44,252 bases of DNA from an uncultured Pseudoflavonifractor sp. (GTDB lineage Bacteria; Bacillota; Clostridia; Oscillospirales; Oscillospiraceae). This document shows positions 1 through 7,969 of the stretch, piece by piece. The notes under the pieces were generated by a model. It ran no database searches. It saw nothing but the letters and a program-made list of their open reading frames with translations, and was not told where the DNA came from. Position numbers and translations under genes: made by a program. The DNA is taken from positions 1-44,252 of the forward strand of contig NZ_CALXEG010000025.1 of NCBI RefSeq assembly GCF_944387275.1, written 5' to 3'. Each line of letters opens with the position of its first letter. The stretch's first letter is position 1.

Positions 1-713
1 TCCATGATCTGCATGCCGGTGTGCTTGGCCAGCCGCAGGCGGGCGGACATGACGGCGGGGATGGTGCCGTTGCCCCGCAGGGCCATGCCGATGCCCTCGG
101 TGAGGCAGTTCATGGAGTTGGCGGTGTACATGCCCGAGCAGGAGCCGCAGGTGGGGCAGGCGTTGTTCTCGTAGTCCTCCACGCCGGCCTCGTCCAGCTT
201 GCCCGCCTTATAGGCGCCCACGGCCTCAAACATGTGGCTCAGGCAGGAGCGGCGGCCGTCCTGGAGCCGGCCGGCCAGCATGGGGCCGCCGGAGCAGAAG
301 ATGGTGGGGATGTTGAGCCGGGCGGCGGCCATCAGCAGACCGGGCACGTTCTTGTCGCAGTTGGGCACCATGACCAGGCCGTCGAACTGGTGGGCCAGGG
401 CCATGGCCTCGGTGGAGTCGGCGATCAGGTCACGGGTCACCAGGGAGTACTTCATGCCGATGTGGCCCATGGCGATGCCGTCGCACACGGCGATGGCCGG
501 GAACACGATGGGGGTGCCCCCCGCCATACGCACGCCCGCCTTCACCGCCTCCACGATCTTGTCCAGGTTCATGTGGCCGGGGACGATCTCGTTCTGGGAG
601 GAGACAATGCCGATGAGGGGGCGTTCCAGCTCCTCCTTGGTGTACCCCAGGGCGTAGAACAGGGAGCGGTTGGGGGCGCGCTCCACACCTTTTGTCACGT
701 TATCGCTTCTCAT
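1..713 (-). CDS. ilvD: Dihydroxy-acid dehydratase, N-terminal part
   Basis: This is the first 237 codons of dihydroxy-acid dehydratase; the gene runs off the left edge. The enzyme dehydrates 2,3-dihydroxy-isovalerate and 2,3-dihydroxy-3-methylvalerate to the keto acids that precede valine and isoleucine, in the cytoplasm. The translation shows the family Fe-S cluster motifs [10 protein letters not shown] and the segment [15 protein letters not shown], and the family start MRSDNVTKG. The ATG at 711-713 is preceded by the ribosome site AAGGAGGA (721-728 on the minus strand). The gene is divergent from a GntR regulator, and an operator-like site lies between the two promoters. The ilvBNC genes sit about 10 kb away with a different control. 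Identification is firm; only the C-terminal end is missing. Confidence 0.96.
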   Translation of the reverse strand, partial: MRSDNVTKGVERAPNRSLFYALGYTKEELERPLIGIVSSQNEIVPGHMNLDKIVEAVKAGVRMAGGTPIVFPAIAVCDGIAMGHIGMKYSLVTRDLIADSTEAMALAHQFDGLVMVPNCDKNVPGLLMAAARLNIPTIFCSGGPMLAGRLQDGRRSCLSHMFEAVGAYKAGKLDEAGVEDYENNACPTCGSCSGMYTANSMNCLTEGIGMALRGNGTIPAVMSARLRLAKHTGMQIM

Positions 714-758
714 GGCAGAGTCCTCCTTATTAAATTCGCCACCGTTGTATGATGACGC

Positions 759-787
759 TTGCATTGTATGACTACATATTATATGAT
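759..787 (+). promoter_or_regulatory. Promoter of the GntR regulator gene
   Basis: A -35 TTGCAT (759-764) and -10 TATGAT (782-787) lie 17 bases apart on the plus strand. The -10 overlaps the ilvD -10 on the other strand, so the two promoters cannot easily be used at once. Confidence 0.7.
764..774. promoter_or_regulatory. Putative GntR/FCD operator between ilvD and gntR
   Basis: TTGTATGACTA has the GT-N3-AC core with flanking T and A that is the known operator pattern of FadR-subfamily regulators. A near copy, TTGTATGATGA with one core mismatch, lies 19 bases away at 745-755. The site covers the end of the gntR -35 and the predicted ilvD start point, so binding could repress both genes. That the neighbouring regulator binds here is inferred. 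Confidence 0.6.
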
Positions 788-804
788 AGAGAAAACAATG
801 TCAA
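776..804 (-). promoter_or_regulatory. Promoter of ilvD
   Basis: Reading the minus strand, a perfect -35 TTGACA (799-804) and a -10 TAATAT (776-781) are separated by 17 bases. The predicted start near 769 gives a leader of about 56 bases. The promoter overlaps that of the divergent gntR gene. Confidence 0.75.
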
Positions 805-823
805 GTCCGGGGAGGAAGTTCAC

Positions 824-1513
824 ATGGAAAAACAGAGCCTGACCCAGCAGACGGCCCAGCGGCTGTATGGAAGGATCGTGACAGAGGGCGGCCTGGCCCC
901 CGGGGATAAGCTGCCCAATGAGCTGGACCTGTCCCGGGAGCTGGGGGTGAGCCGCACCACCCTGCGGGAGGCGGTGCGGATGCTGGTGGCCCAGGGGGTG
1001 CTGGAGGTGCGCCGGGGCAAGGGCACCTTTGTGTCCGCCCGGGTTGAGGACATCGACGACTTCGGCTTTGCCGGTCTGCGCCGGGTGAAGGGCCAGCTGC
1101 GGGACCTGTTCGAGCTGCGGAGCATCTTTGAGCCCCAGGCAGCCATGCTGGCCTGCCGCCGGGCCACGGTGGAGGAGCGGGCGGACATTCTGGCCAGAGG
1201 AAAGGAAGTGGAGGACTGCATCCGCTCCGGGGCTGACCGCACCCGGGCCGACGCCGCCTTTCACGCCGCCATTGTCCGGGCCACCCACAACGAGTTTATG
1301 GTGCGTCTTCTCCCCCTTATCCAGCGGGCGGTGGCCACTGCGGTGGAGACCGGCGAGAAGGCGGAGCGGCTGGCGGCGGACACCCTGCGGGACCACGCGC
1401 TGCTGCTGGAGTTCTTCGCCCGGGGGGACGCGGAGGGCGCCCGCCACGCCATGGCCATCCACATGCGCCACGCCGTGGACGAGATGGGCCTGGGCGATGA
1501 GGAGACGCCCTGA
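824..1513 (+). CDS. GntR-family (FadR/FCD) transcriptional regulator
   Basis: A 229-residue DNA-binding regulator. Residues 5-75 form the GntR winged helix-turn-helix (GDKLPNELDLSRELGVSRTTLREAVRML, then the wing GVLEVRRGKGTFV). Residues 90-220 form the helical FCD ligand domain; its metal-binding pattern is seen in DAAFHAAIV and in the two histidines of ARHAMAIHMRHAV. The ATG at 824 was chosen because GGGGAGGAA (809-817) precedes it; an upstream in-frame ATG at 749 lies in the promoter and has no ribosome site. FCD regulators bind small carboxylates. Its position opposite ilvD suggests control of ilvD and of itself, but the ligand is unknown. Confidence 0.9.
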   Translation: MEKQSLTQQTAQRLYGRIVTEGGLAPGDKLPNELDLSRELGVSRTTLREAVRMLVAQGVLEVRRGKGTFVSARVEDIDDFGFAGLRRVKGQLRDLFELRSIFEPQAAMLACRRATVEERADILARGKEVEDCIRSGADRTRADAAFHAAIVRATHNEFMVRLLPLIQRAVATAVETGEKAERLAADTLRDHALLLEFFARGDAEGARHAMAIHMRHAVDEMGLGDEETP

Positions 1514-1565
1514 CCCCCGCATCTGTCCACGGCGGCCTCCGTTCTGTCCCATATCTCCGTACAAC

Positions 1566-1603
1566 AAGGCCGGCGGCTTTCCCTGGTGAAAGCCGCCGGC
1601 CTT
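1566..1603 (+). terminator. Hairpin after gntR
   Basis: A perfect 15-bp inverted repeat (1566-1580 with 1589-1603, loop CCCTGGTG) follows the gntR stop by about 50 bases. There is no clear T run, so it is either a weak terminator or an mRNA-end stabiliser. Confidence 0.5.
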
Positions 1604-1732
1604 GCTACATATCACGGCATACAGCAACCGGAAAAACTGACAAAAAATTTATCCTTCTATTGTGGATTGCGACGTTTTTCTCCTCCCGCAATAAAAGTCC
1701 GTTTTATGTCCCTTATTCTGTACTATGCTGTA

Positions 1733-1840
1733 AAAGGGAGGAAGAAGATGCCGGAAAACCGGCACCTTCTTCCTGATGGACACAGTCCACTTCTCCCACA
1801 TAAGTGTTTCTATCCACATCCCGTGTGTCCGGGGATGACA
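1733..1840 (-). ncRNA. Putative crRNA-like regulatory RNA (CreR-type) upstream of cas3
   Basis: A predicted 108-base transcript opposite to cas3. It begins at a CRISPR-repeat-like element of 34 bases (1806-1839). This has a 6-bp stem CATCCC/GGGATG and ends in GTGGATAGAAAC, identical to the last 12 bases of the final repeat of the array at 8408. A spacer-like stretch of 31 bases (1775-1805) follows, then an intrinsic terminator (hairpin 1739-1774 followed by CCCTTTT). The first 17 guide positions match the minus strand at 1962-1978 in the cas3 leader with one mismatch (position 9). The match is flanked by TTT on the PAM side, close to the TTC motif known for type I-C. All of this is visible in the sequence. 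Processing by Cas5d and repression of cas3 are inferred by analogy with CreR RNAs. Confidence 0.72.
1739..1774 (-). terminator. Terminator of the crRNA-like RNA
   Basis: A 16-bp stem (one G-T pair) with a TTTT loop is followed on the minus strand by CCCTTTT. It lies directly after the spacer-like segment and has no other gene to serve. Confidence 0.75.
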
Positions 1841-1846
1841 ATTTGT

Positions 1847-1875
1847 AGTATACATGCTTCCGGCGGCCTTTACAA
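1847..1875 (-). promoter_or_regulatory. Promoter of the crRNA-like RNA
   Basis: On the minus strand, TTGTAA (1870-1875) and TATACT (1847-1852) are spaced by 17 bases. The start point would fall at about 1840, one base before the repeat-like element, so the RNA would begin with the repeat and carry no leader. Confidence 0.65.
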
Positions 1876-1912
1876 TTTTATTTTTCCTCCTGGATATTTT
1901 TTCTATCCATTG

Positions 1913-1941
1913 TTGACAAATGTCCTTTTTCCTGATAGATT
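1913..1941 (+). promoter_or_regulatory. Promoter of the cas operon
   Basis: A perfect -35 TTGACA (1913-1918) and a -10 TAGATT (1936-1941) are spaced by 17 bases. The predicted start near 1948 gives a leader of about 33 bases. An inverted repeat TGGATA-N7-TATCCA (1891-1909) sits just upstream of the -35. Confidence 0.65.
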
Positions 1942-1961
1942 GTATTCCATGAAGGTTATAA

Positions 1962-1978
1962 ACTTCTCCTACATAAGT
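1962..1978. promoter_or_regulatory. Putative target of the crRNA-like RNA in the cas3 leader
   Basis: These 17 bases repeat 1789-1805 with one change (direct repeat, ACTTCTCC[C/T]ACATAAGT). Read on the minus strand they match the first 17 positions of the guide stretch that follows the repeat-like element. The bases 5' of the match on that strand are TTT. The site lies just downstream of the predicted cas3 start point and 3 bases before the first ATG. A Cascade complex bound here would block transcription. A protein operator duplicated at both places is the alternative. Confidence 0.6.
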
Positions 1979-1980
1979 AA

Positions 1981-4404
1981 ATGTGGATTATGAAGACACA
2001 TCTGATCGCTCATATCATCCCCGGCACGGACGACAGCCAGCCGCCCCGTATCCAGACCCTGGAGGAGCACAGCCGGAACGCTGCCAAGCTCTGTGCTGCC
2101 CTCTGCCGCCCGCTGGGGCTGGAAAAGCTGGGGGAGCTGACCGGCTGGCTACACGATATGGGGAAGAGCTCCACACCAGTGCAGGAGCACATCCGGCAGC
2201 AGACCAGGGAAAAGCGCAACCACTCCGCTGCCGGCATGCGGTGGCTCTGGGCGCAGACCGCCGGACAGAGCGACGCCGTCCGGCTGGCCGGGCAGATGGC
2301 CGCCCTGGCCATTGGCTGCCACCACAGCGGCCGCTGCGACTATCTGTCGCCCGACGGCAGCCGGCCCTGGCTGGAGCGGATGGACACCCGGCAGGCCCAG
2401 GCCCTCTATGGAGAGAGCGTGGACGCCTTCTTCTCCGACTGCTGCACCAGGCAGGAGATGGAATCCCTCATCCAGGCGGCCGCCCTGGAGGTGGCCGCGC
2501 TCTACAAAAGAGCAAAAACCATTCTGCCAAAGGGAGAGGACAGGCAACAGCGTCAGGATGCCCTCCAGTTCGGCCTGGGGCTGGCCCAGCGGTTTCTCTT
2601 CAGCGCCCTGGTGGACGCCGACTGGACCGATACGGCCAGCTTCATGGGCGGGGCTTCCCTTCCCTCATCTCCCTCCGACTGCCAGCGCCAGGAGACCTGG
2701 GACCTGCTCTCCGGCCGGATGGAGCGCTTTATCCGCTCCATGGAGGCGCGGCGGCCCATTGACCTGCTGCGGCAGGAGATCTCCGGCCAATGCCTGGCCG
2801 CCGCAGAGCATCTTCCGGCCGGCATCTACCGGCTGTGCGTCCCCACCGGCGGTGGCAAGACCTATTCCGCCCTGCGGTTCTGCGTGGAGACGGCCCGGCG
2901 GCAGAACTCCCGGCGGCTGTTCTACTTTGCCCCCTATAAGTCCATCACCCGGCAAAATGCCGACAACATCCGCAGGGCCCTGGGGGCGGAGTACGTCCTG
3001 GAGCACCACTCCGACGTTCTGTTTGAGCCGGACCAGCAGGACCAGCGGGAGCGGTGGCTCGCCCTCAGCCAGCGCTGGCAGGGTTCGCCGGTGATCTGCA
3101 CCACCATGGTCCAGCTGCTGGACGCCCTGTTCGCCGCGCCCCGGCAGAACGTGCGGCGGCTGGCCGCCCTGGCCGGTTCGGTGCTCCTGCTGGACGAGGT
3201 CCAGGCCCTGCCCCTGCGGCACACCTGCCTGCTCACCCTGGCCCTGGACACCCTGGTCCATCTGTTCGGCTGTACCGTCCTCCTGTGCACCGCCACCCAG
3301 CCCGACCTGACCCAGGTCCCCTATCCCCTTCAGTTCTCCCCCGACAGAGACCTGGTGCCCGACTATCAGGCCCGGTTCCAGCAGTTCAGGCGGACCAGGG
3401 TCATCCCCCCGGCAGTACAGGGAGAGCAGCCCCTCCCCGCTGTTGCGGACTTTGTGGCCGGTCTGCTGAGGGAAAACCGGAGCATTCTGGTGGTCCTCAA
3501 CACCAAGGGGACGGTCAACCGACTCTTTGACGCCCTGGCTCCCCTGATGCCGCCGGACTGTCCCCTGTTCTGCCTCACCACCTATCTCTGCCAGCAGCAC
3601 CGGGACGATGTCCTGGCCCAGGTCACCCGGCGGCTGGACGGCGGCCTGCCCCTTGTGTGCATCAGCACCCAGCTCATCGAGGCGGGGGTGGATCTGAGCT
3701 TTGACTGCGTGGTCCGGGACCTGGCCGGCCTGCCCAGCATCGCCCAGGCCGCGGGCCGCTGCAACCGCCACGGCGACGATGACTGCCGTCCGGTCTACCT
3801 GATTGAATGTGCGGGGGAGCATCTGGACGCCCTGCCGGAGATCCATGACGGCAGAGAGATTACCCGCGCTCTGCTGGCCCAGCTGCCGCCCGGCGCGGAC
3901 CTGCTCTCTCCCCAGGTCATCCAGATGTACTACCAGCGCTGCTACAGCGGCCCCAGACACCGGCTGGACATGCAGTATCCCGTCTCCCCCGGCGGCTGCG
4001 CCGCCACCACCATGGTGGACCTGCTCAGCTCCAATCTCCGGGGCGTCCAGGCCTTTCTGGAGCAGGGACGGCGGCCGGAGGGCCCCAAGGACCTCTGTCA
4101 GGCCTTCGGCACGGCGGAGGCCGCCTTTGAGGCCATCCCCGACGAGACCGTCCCGGTGCTGGTGCCCTACGGCGGGGGAAAGGACAAGCTGCTCGGGCTG
4201 CAGTCCGCCGGAGGCACCCCCGCCCTGCTGCGGGAGCTGCAGCCCTATACCATCTCCCTCAGCCGGAGCCAGTGCCAGCGTCTGGGGAGCGCCCTCTATC
4301 CGGTCCTGGACGGCGCGGCCCGCGCCCTCCGGGACCCCTATTACGACAGCGCCCACAAGGGGCTCTCGTTCACACCCGGCGGCATGGCCGCCCTCGTCCT
4401 ATGA
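1981..4404 (+). CDS. cas3: Cas3, type I-C HD nuclease-helicase
   Basis: An 807-residue Cas3 that degrades target DNA after recruitment by the type I-C Cascade. The N-terminal HD nuclease has its metal residues at H30, H58-D59 (HDMGK), H81 and H114-H115. The superfamily 2 helicase shows Walker A PTGGGKT (288-294), DEVQ (405-408), CTATQ (436-440), STQLIEAGVDLSFD (562-575) and QAAGRCNRHG (589-598). All key motifs are present, so the protein should be active. The start is uncertain: ATG 1981 and ATG 1990 are both possible and neither has a good ribosome site, unlike the other cas genes here. It is first in the order cas3-cas5-cas8-cas7, as usual for I-C. The 5' leader contains the match to the crRNA-like RNA. 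Confidence 0.97.
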   Translation: MWIMKTHLIAHIIPGTDDSQPPRIQTLEEHSRNAAKLCAALCRPLGLEKLGELTGWLHDMGKSSTPVQEHIRQQTREKRNHSAAGMRWLWAQTAGQSDAVRLAGQMAALAIGCHHSGRCDYLSPDGSRPWLERMDTRQAQALYGESVDAFFSDCCTRQEMESLIQAAALEVAALYKRAKTILPKGEDRQQRQDALQFGLGLAQRFLFSALVDADWTDTASFMGGASLPSSPSDCQRQETWDLLSGRMERFIRSMEARRPIDLLRQEISGQCLAAAEHLPAGIYRLCVPTGGGKTYSALRFCVETARRQNSRRLFYFAPYKSITRQNADNIRRALGAEYVLEHHSDVLFEPDQQDQRERWLALSQRWQGSPVICTTMVQLLDALFAAPRQNVRRLAALAGSVLLLDEVQALPLRHTCLLTLALDTLVHLFGCTVLLCTATQPDLTQVPYPLQFSPDRDLVPDYQARFQQFRRTRVIPPAVQGEQPLPAVADFVAGLLRENRSILVVLNTKGTVNRLFDALAPLMPPDCPLFCLTTYLCQQHRDDVLAQVTRRLDGGLPLVCISTQLIEAGVDLSFDCVVRDLAGLPSIAQAAGRCNRHGDDDCRPVYLIECAGEHLDALPEIHDGREITRALLAQLPPGADLLSPQVIQMYYQRCYSGPRHRLDMQYPVSPGGCAATTMVDLLSSNLRGVQAFLEQGRRPEGPKDLCQAFGTAEAAFEAIPDETVPVLVPYGGGKDKLLGLQSAGGTPALLRELQPYTISLSRSQCQRLGSALYPVLDGAARALRDPYYDSAHKGLSFTPGGMAALVL

Positions 4405-4438
4405 CACGGCAGGAATTTTCAGAGAGGAGGAATTGCTC

Positions 4439-5170
4439 TTGCAGTACAGCAACACCATTTCGCTCCACGTCTGGGGCCGCTACGCCCTGTTCAGCGACCC
4501 CATCACCCGGGTGGGCGGCGAGAAGTTCAGCTATCCCATCCCCACCTACCAGGCGGTCAAGGGGATTCTGGAGAGCGTCTATTGGAAGCCGTCCTTCCTC
4601 TGGGTGCCCGACGCCGTCCGCGTCATGAACCCCATCGAGACCGAGTCCAAGGGCATCCGGCCCATCCGGTACAACAACGGCACCAACGACCTGTCCATCT
4701 ACACCTATCTGGTCAACGTATCCTATCAGATCCAGGCCCACTTCGAGTGGAACCCCCACCGGCCCGACCTGGCCGGCGACCACAACGAGCACAAGCACTA
4801 TTTCATCGCCAGGCGCATGCTGGAGCGGGGCGGCCGGCGCGACATTTTCCTGGGCACCCGGGAGTGCCAGGGCTACGTGGAGCCCTGTGAATTTCACGAG
4901 GGCCCCGGCGCTTACGACGGCACGCCGGCCGTGCCCTTCGGGCTCATGGTCCACGGCATCACCTACGCCGACGAGGACGGCAGCGGCCGGATGAGCCAGC
5001 GCCTGTGGCGGCCCGTCATGGAGGACGGGGTGATCCGGTTCATCCGGCCGGAGGAGTGCCCCGTCATCCGTCCCATCCACAGGCAGCGGCCCAAGTCCTT
5101 TGCGCTGGGCCAGAACGTGCAGGGCTGCGACGCGCTGTATCAGGAGGTGACCCGGGATGGGCTGGCTTGA
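4439..5170 (+). CDS. cas5c: Cas5c (Cas5d), crRNA-processing Cascade subunit
   Basis: A 243-residue Cas5d-type protein. In type I-C it replaces Cas6: it cuts the repeat hairpin of the precursor and stays on the 5' handle of the crRNA. The known catalytic set Tyr-Lys-His of this family has counterparts at Y48, K119 and H120 (segment EHKHYFIARR), so processing looks intact. The reading frame has no ATG near its start. TTG at 4439 is chosen because AGAGGAGG (4423-4430) sits 8 bases before it and the protein then begins QYSNTISLHVWG, as is usual in the family. It follows cas3 by 34 bases and overlaps cas8c by 14 bases. Confidence 0.95.
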   Translation: MQYSNTISLHVWGRYALFSDPITRVGGEKFSYPIPTYQAVKGILESVYWKPSFLWVPDAVRVMNPIETESKGIRPIRYNNGTNDLSIYTYLVNVSYQIQAHFEWNPHRPDLAGDHNEHKHYFIARRMLERGGRRDIFLGTRECQGYVEPCEFHEGPGAYDGTPAVPFGLMVHGITYADEDGSGRMSQRLWRPVMEDGVIRFIRPEECPVIRPIHRQRPKSFALGQNVQGCDALYQEVTRDGLA

Positions 5171-7103
5171 CCGGTGCTATCAGACCTACGAAAAGAATCT
5201 GTCCCAGGTGGGCAAGCCCTCCGCCTCTCTCCGCTTCGGCTGGGACGCCCCCATGCTGCTGCCGGTGGCCCACACCACCCAGAAGGTCAACGTGGAGGTC
5301 AGCCTCTCCCCCGGCGGAACCTTTCTCTCCGCCCGGGTGCTCCGCTCCGACGAGATGACTACCGTTATCCCCTGCACTGAGGCGTCCGCCGCCCGCACAT
5401 CCGGGCCGGTGCCCCACCCGCTGGCGGACAAGCTGCGGTACGTGGCGGGAGACTACGCCGCCTATGGCGGCGCCAAAAAGCCCATGTGGACGGAGTACCT
5501 CGCCCAGCTGCAGGCCTGGTGCGACTCCCCCTTCGGGGTGGATGGGATACGGGCGGTCCTGGCCTACCTGAGGCAGGGCTGCCTCGTCCGGGACCTTGTG
5601 TCCTTTCACATTCTGCTCGCTGACGATGGGGGCCGCCTGCTGAAGAAGTGGACCGGCCCGAAGGAGGACATGCCCCCTATCTTTCAGTCCGTCACAGGCG
5701 GAGACCAGTCCGAGGCCTTTGTCCGCTTTCAGGTGGGCGGGGACGATCTCTCCTCCGACCCGGCGGTCTGGGACTGCTACACCCGGTACTACCTGTCCAC
5801 GCTGAAGGACACGGGCTTCTGTTACGTACAGGGCAGAGAGATGCCTGTGTCCCTGCTCAGCCCCTACAAGATCCGCAGCGCCGGCGACCGGGCCAAGCTG
5901 ATCTCCAGCAACGACAGCACAAATTTCACCTTCCGGGGCCGGTTTGAAACTGCCGGCGAGGCCCTCTCCATCGGGTATGAGACCACCCAGAAGGCCCACA
6001 GCGCCCTGCGGTGGCTGGTGGGGCGGCAGGGAATTCAGAACGGCGATCAGGCCATTCTGGTCTGGGGCACCGAGAACGAGCCCATCCCCCCTGTCACCGG
6101 GGACGCCTGCGACATTGTCCAGTCCAGCCGCAGCGACCTGGATGACGATGACCTGGGCAGCCCCTTGGACGCCGCCGCCGACCTGCCCCGCACCCGGGAG
6201 GCCTTTGCCGCCGCGTTCCAAAAGGCCATCCGGGGATACCGCCGCGCTCTGCCGGAGCACAGCCAGGTCAGCGTGATGGTGCTGGATTCCGCCACGCCGG
6301 GCCGGCTGTCCATCCGGTACTACAGGGAGCTCCAGGGCTCCCGCCTGATGGACCACATCGCGGACTGGCACAGGTCCTTTGCCTGGGCGCTGCATTACCG
6401 CAAGCTGCAGACCCGGGAAAACGGGAAAAAGGTCCTGCTCCCTCTTGTCTTTGAGGGCGCGCCCGCACCGGCAGACATCGCGGCGGCCGCCTACGGCGCC
6501 AAAGCGGATGAAAAGCTCCGGCAGCAGACCGTGGAGCGGCTGCTGCCCTGCATCACGGAGGGGAGGCCCTTCCCCAGAGACATCATGCTGTCGGCCGTCC
6601 GCCGGGCCTCCCACGGCATCGCCATGGAGCCCTGGGAGGCAAGCAAGACCCGCAGCATTGCCTGCGCCCTGGTGCGCGGCTACCACCACCGGAACCTGAA
6701 GGAGGAATACACCATGGCCCTTGATGAAACCTGCAGCGACCGCAGCTATCTGTTTGGCCGCATCCTGGCCTGTGGGGAGCAGCTGGAGCAGTACGCCGTC
6801 TACAACACCTCTGGCGACAGGAGCTCCCGCCCCACCAATGCCCTGCGGTATGAGGTGGCCTTCACCCAGCACCCGGCCAGGACCCTGGCGCTGCTGCGCA
6901 AGCAGCTGGAGCCCTATCTGGAGCGTCTGATCAAGGCGCGGAAATCCACCTATGCCGGCGACCTGATGCTCCAGCTCATCGCCCGCATCCCGGCGGACCA
7001 GTTCAACGACCAGCCCCTCACCGAGCTGTACCTGCTGGGCTACGCCTGCCAGCGGGCAGAATTCTTCAAAAAAGCGGACACAGTCCCTGACGCAGACGAA
7101 TAG
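5157..7103 (+). CDS. cas8c: Cas8c (Csd1), large Cascade subunit
   Basis: A 648-residue type I-C large subunit, identified by its position between cas5c and cas7c, its length and the Csd1-like start MGWLDRCYQTYEKNL. In I-C this subunit recognises the PAM and starts DNA unwinding. The ATG at 5157 overlaps the end of cas5c, so the two are translationally coupled. The gene also carries an internal start for the small subunit Cas11c near its 3' end (6714). No frameshift or premature stop is seen. Confidence 0.95.
   Translation: MGWLDRCYQTYEKNLSQVGKPSASLRFGWDAPMLLPVAHTTQKVNVEVSLSPGGTFLSARVLRSDEMTTVIPCTEASAARTSGPVPHPLADKLRYVAGDYAAYGGAKKPMWTEYLAQLQAWCDSPFGVDGIRAVLAYLRQGCLVRDLVSFHILLADDGGRLLKKWTGPKEDMPPIFQSVTGGDQSEAFVRFQVGGDDLSSDPAVWDCYTRYYLSTLKDTGFCYVQGREMPVSLLSPYKIRSAGDRAKLISSNDSTNFTFRGRFETAGEALSIGYETTQKAHSALRWLVGRQGIQNGDQAILVWGTENEPIPPVTGDACDIVQSSRSDLDDDDLGSPLDAAADLPRTREAFAAAFQKAIRGYRRALPEHSQVSVMVLDSATPGRLSIRYYRELQGSRLMDHIADWHRSFAWALHYRKLQTRENGKKVLLPLVFEGAPAPADIAAAAYGAKADEKLRQQTVERLLPCITEGRPFPRDIMLSAVRRASHGIAMEPWEASKTRSIACALVRGYHHRNLKEEYTMALDETCSDRSYLFGRILACGEQLEQYAVYNTSGDRSSRPTNALRYEVAFTQHPARTLALLRKQLEPYLERLIKARKSTYAGDLMLQLIARIPADQFNDQPLTELYLLGYACQRAEFFKKADTVPDADE
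6714..7103 (+). CDS. cas11c: Cas11c, small Cascade subunit from an internal start in cas8c
   Basis: An in-frame ATG inside cas8c (codon 520) is preceded at 8 bases by AAGGAGG (6699-6705), a far stronger ribosome site than expected by chance inside a coding region. It would give a 129-residue helical protein starting MALDETCSDRSYLFGRIL. Type I-C systems are known to make their small subunit by internal translation of cas8c, with products of about this size. The product supports the backbone of Cascade along the guide. Separate synthesis is inferred from the site, not proven. Confidence 0.8.
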   Translation: MALDETCSDRSYLFGRILACGEQLEQYAVYNTSGDRSSRPTNALRYEVAFTQHPARTLALLRKQLEPYLERLIKARKSTYAGDLMLQLIARIPADQFNDQPLTELYLLGYACQRAEFFKKADTVPDADE

Positions 7104-7117
7104 AGGAGGAGATATCC

Positions 7118-7969
7118 ATGGAATCCCTGCAGAATAAGATCGACTTCGCCCTTGTGATCGCGGTCCACCACGCCAACCCCAACGGCGACCCCCTCAACGG
7201 CAACCGCCCCCGGGAGACATACGAAGGCTACGGCGAGATCTCCGACGTCTGCCTCAAGCGGAAGATCCGCAACCGGCTGATGGATCTGGGCGCCAGCGTG
7301 TTCGTCCAGTCGGACGACCGGCGCAACGACGACTTCCGCAGCCTGAAGGACCGGGCCGACGCCTGCCCCGCCCTGGCCGGCGCCCTGAAGGCCAAGGACC
7401 GGGAGGCATACGCCAGGGCCGCCTGCGAGACCTGGATGGATGTGCGCAGTTTTGGGCAGGTGTTCGCCTTCAAAGGCAAGGACGACGGCGTGTCCGTGGG
7501 CATTCGGGGACCCGTATCCATCCACCCCGCGTTCAGCGTGGACCCCATCAGCATTGACAGCCTGCAGATCACCAAGAGCGTCAACAGCGTCACCGGCGAC
7601 AAGAAATCCAGCGATACCATGGGCACCAAGCACCGGGTGGGCTTTGCCGTCTACACCACCTTCGGCAGCATCAACTGCCAGCTGGCCGAAAAGACCGGCT
7701 TCACCGCCGGGGACGCCGACCTCCTGAAGGAAGCCCTGCGCACCCTCTTTGAAAACGACGCCTCTTCCGCCCGGCCCGACGGCAGCATGGAGGTCCTGCG
7801 GCTCTACTGGTGGCAGCACAACTGCAAGAGCGGCCAGTATCCCTCCGCCAAGGTGCACCGGCTGCTCCACGTGGAGAAAAAGACCGATCTCCCCCGGGAT
7901 ATCCAGGACTACGCCATCACCTGCGGCGAGCTGCCCGGTCTGGCGGCCGAAGTCTATGACGAGTCCTGA
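7118..7969 (+). CDS. cas7c: Cas7c (Csd2), Cascade backbone subunit
   Basis: A 283-residue RAMP protein that polymerises along the crRNA spacer. Family marks are NPNGDPLNGNRPR (near residues 20-32) and SDVCLKRKIRNRL in the N-terminal part, plus the later segment SSDTMGTKHRVGFAVY. The ATG at 7118 follows GAGGAGG (7103-7109). Its end overlaps the start of the cas4 remnant by 14 bases, the usual tight spacing of an I-C operon. The reading frame is complete. Confidence 0.97.
   Translation: MESLQNKIDFALVIAVHHANPNGDPLNGNRPRETYEGYGEISDVCLKRKIRNRLMDLGASVFVQSDDRRNDDFRSLKDRADACPALAGALKAKDREAYARAACETWMDVRSFGQVFAFKGKDDGVSVGIRGPVSIHPAFSVDPISIDSLQITKSVNSVTGDKKSSDTMGTKHRVGFAVYTTFGSINCQLAEKTGFTAGDADLLKEALRTLFENDASSARPDGSMEVLRLYWWQHNCKSGQYPSAKVHRLLHVEKKTDLPRDIQDYAITCGELPGLAAEVYDES

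Noticed and set aside
21..752. Plus-strand frame over the ilvD region
   Set aside because: The minus strand encodes clear dihydroxy-acid dehydratase here; the plus frame has no recognisable product.
1664..1676. GTGGATTG-like stretch near 1664 and GTGGATT at 1983, similar to the CRISPR handle
   Set aside because: Neither has a hairpin before it, so chance is the better explanation.
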